Assembly: GCA_000715605.1 (NCBI GenBank)
Contig: KL568596.1
Span: forward strand, 14,789 to 20,480
Direction: 5' to 3'
Length of the DNA stretch: 5,692 bases
Origin: Streptomyces speibonae
GTDB lineage: Bacteria > Actinomycetota > Actinomycetes > Streptomycetales > Streptomycetaceae
Below the pieces are notes generated by a model. That model saw only the letters and a list, made by a program, of their open reading frames with translations. It had not been told where the DNA came from and searched no databases. Position numbers and translations under genes: made by a program. Positions 5,676 through 5,692 of this stretch are shown piece after piece (position 1 is the stretch's first letter; every line of letters begins with the position of its first letter).

Positions 5676-5692
5676 CTGTCTCTTATACACAT
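5676..5692 (+). other. Nextera/Tn5 mosaic-end adapter contamination
   Basis: The last 17 bases, CTGTCTCTTATACACAT, are identical to the start of the Nextera transposase adapter read-through sequence (Tn5 mosaic end). They are artificial sequence left on the contig end. Translated on the minus strand they give the well-known artefact peptide MCIRDR (and MYKRQ in another frame). Genomic sequence ends at 5675. Confidence 0.97.

Overview
The window is chromosomal DNA from a high-GC actinomycete, almost certainly a Streptomyces or close relative. The basis is the very strong G/C bias at third codon positions, GTG starts, alanine/proline/glycine-rich disordered protein tails, and the gene order ald - parA-like - small conserved gene - scpA - scpB, an order I associate with Streptomyces. 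All real genes are on the minus strand, so the biological reading order runs from high to low coordinates.

From the right end: 5676-5692 is not genomic DNA but the Nextera/Tn5 mosaic-end adapter, so the genomic sequence ends at 5675 and this is the end of a draft contig. Next comes the 3' part of a tetratricopeptide-repeat (TPR) protein gene with a repetitive acidic tail (5270-5675). A short promoter/leader (about 5125-5269), with a good -10/-35 pair and several inverted repeats, leads into ald, a complete 371-residue L-alanine dehydrogenase (4009-5124) with its catalytic residues conserved. A strong 14-bp stem-loop at 3899-3931 closes the ald unit.

After a 370-bp intergenic region with a candidate promoter and a perfect Shine-Dalgarno sequence comes a tightly packed four-gene operon: an orphan ParA-like Walker ATPase (2460-3638), a small protein with a disordered N-terminus and a probable ribbon-helix-helix (RHH) C-terminus (1924-2475), scpA (244-1905) and scpB (1-247, cut off by the window). 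The first two genes overlap, the next gap is 17-18 bp, and scpA/scpB overlap by 4 bp. ScpA and ScpB are the kleisin and winged-helix subunits of the SMC condensin, so the operon is about chromosome organisation and segregation.

The most interesting idea is that ParA plus RHH forms a partition-like pair, arranged as in ParF/ParG or delta/omega plasmid systems, co-transcribed with the condensin kleisin genes. Other unusual points are a roughly 286-residue repeat-bearing N-terminal extension on ScpA, a sharp codon-usage change in the first 62 codons of parA that leaves its start uncertain, and an operator-like cluster of GGGTAT repeats in the ald leader.
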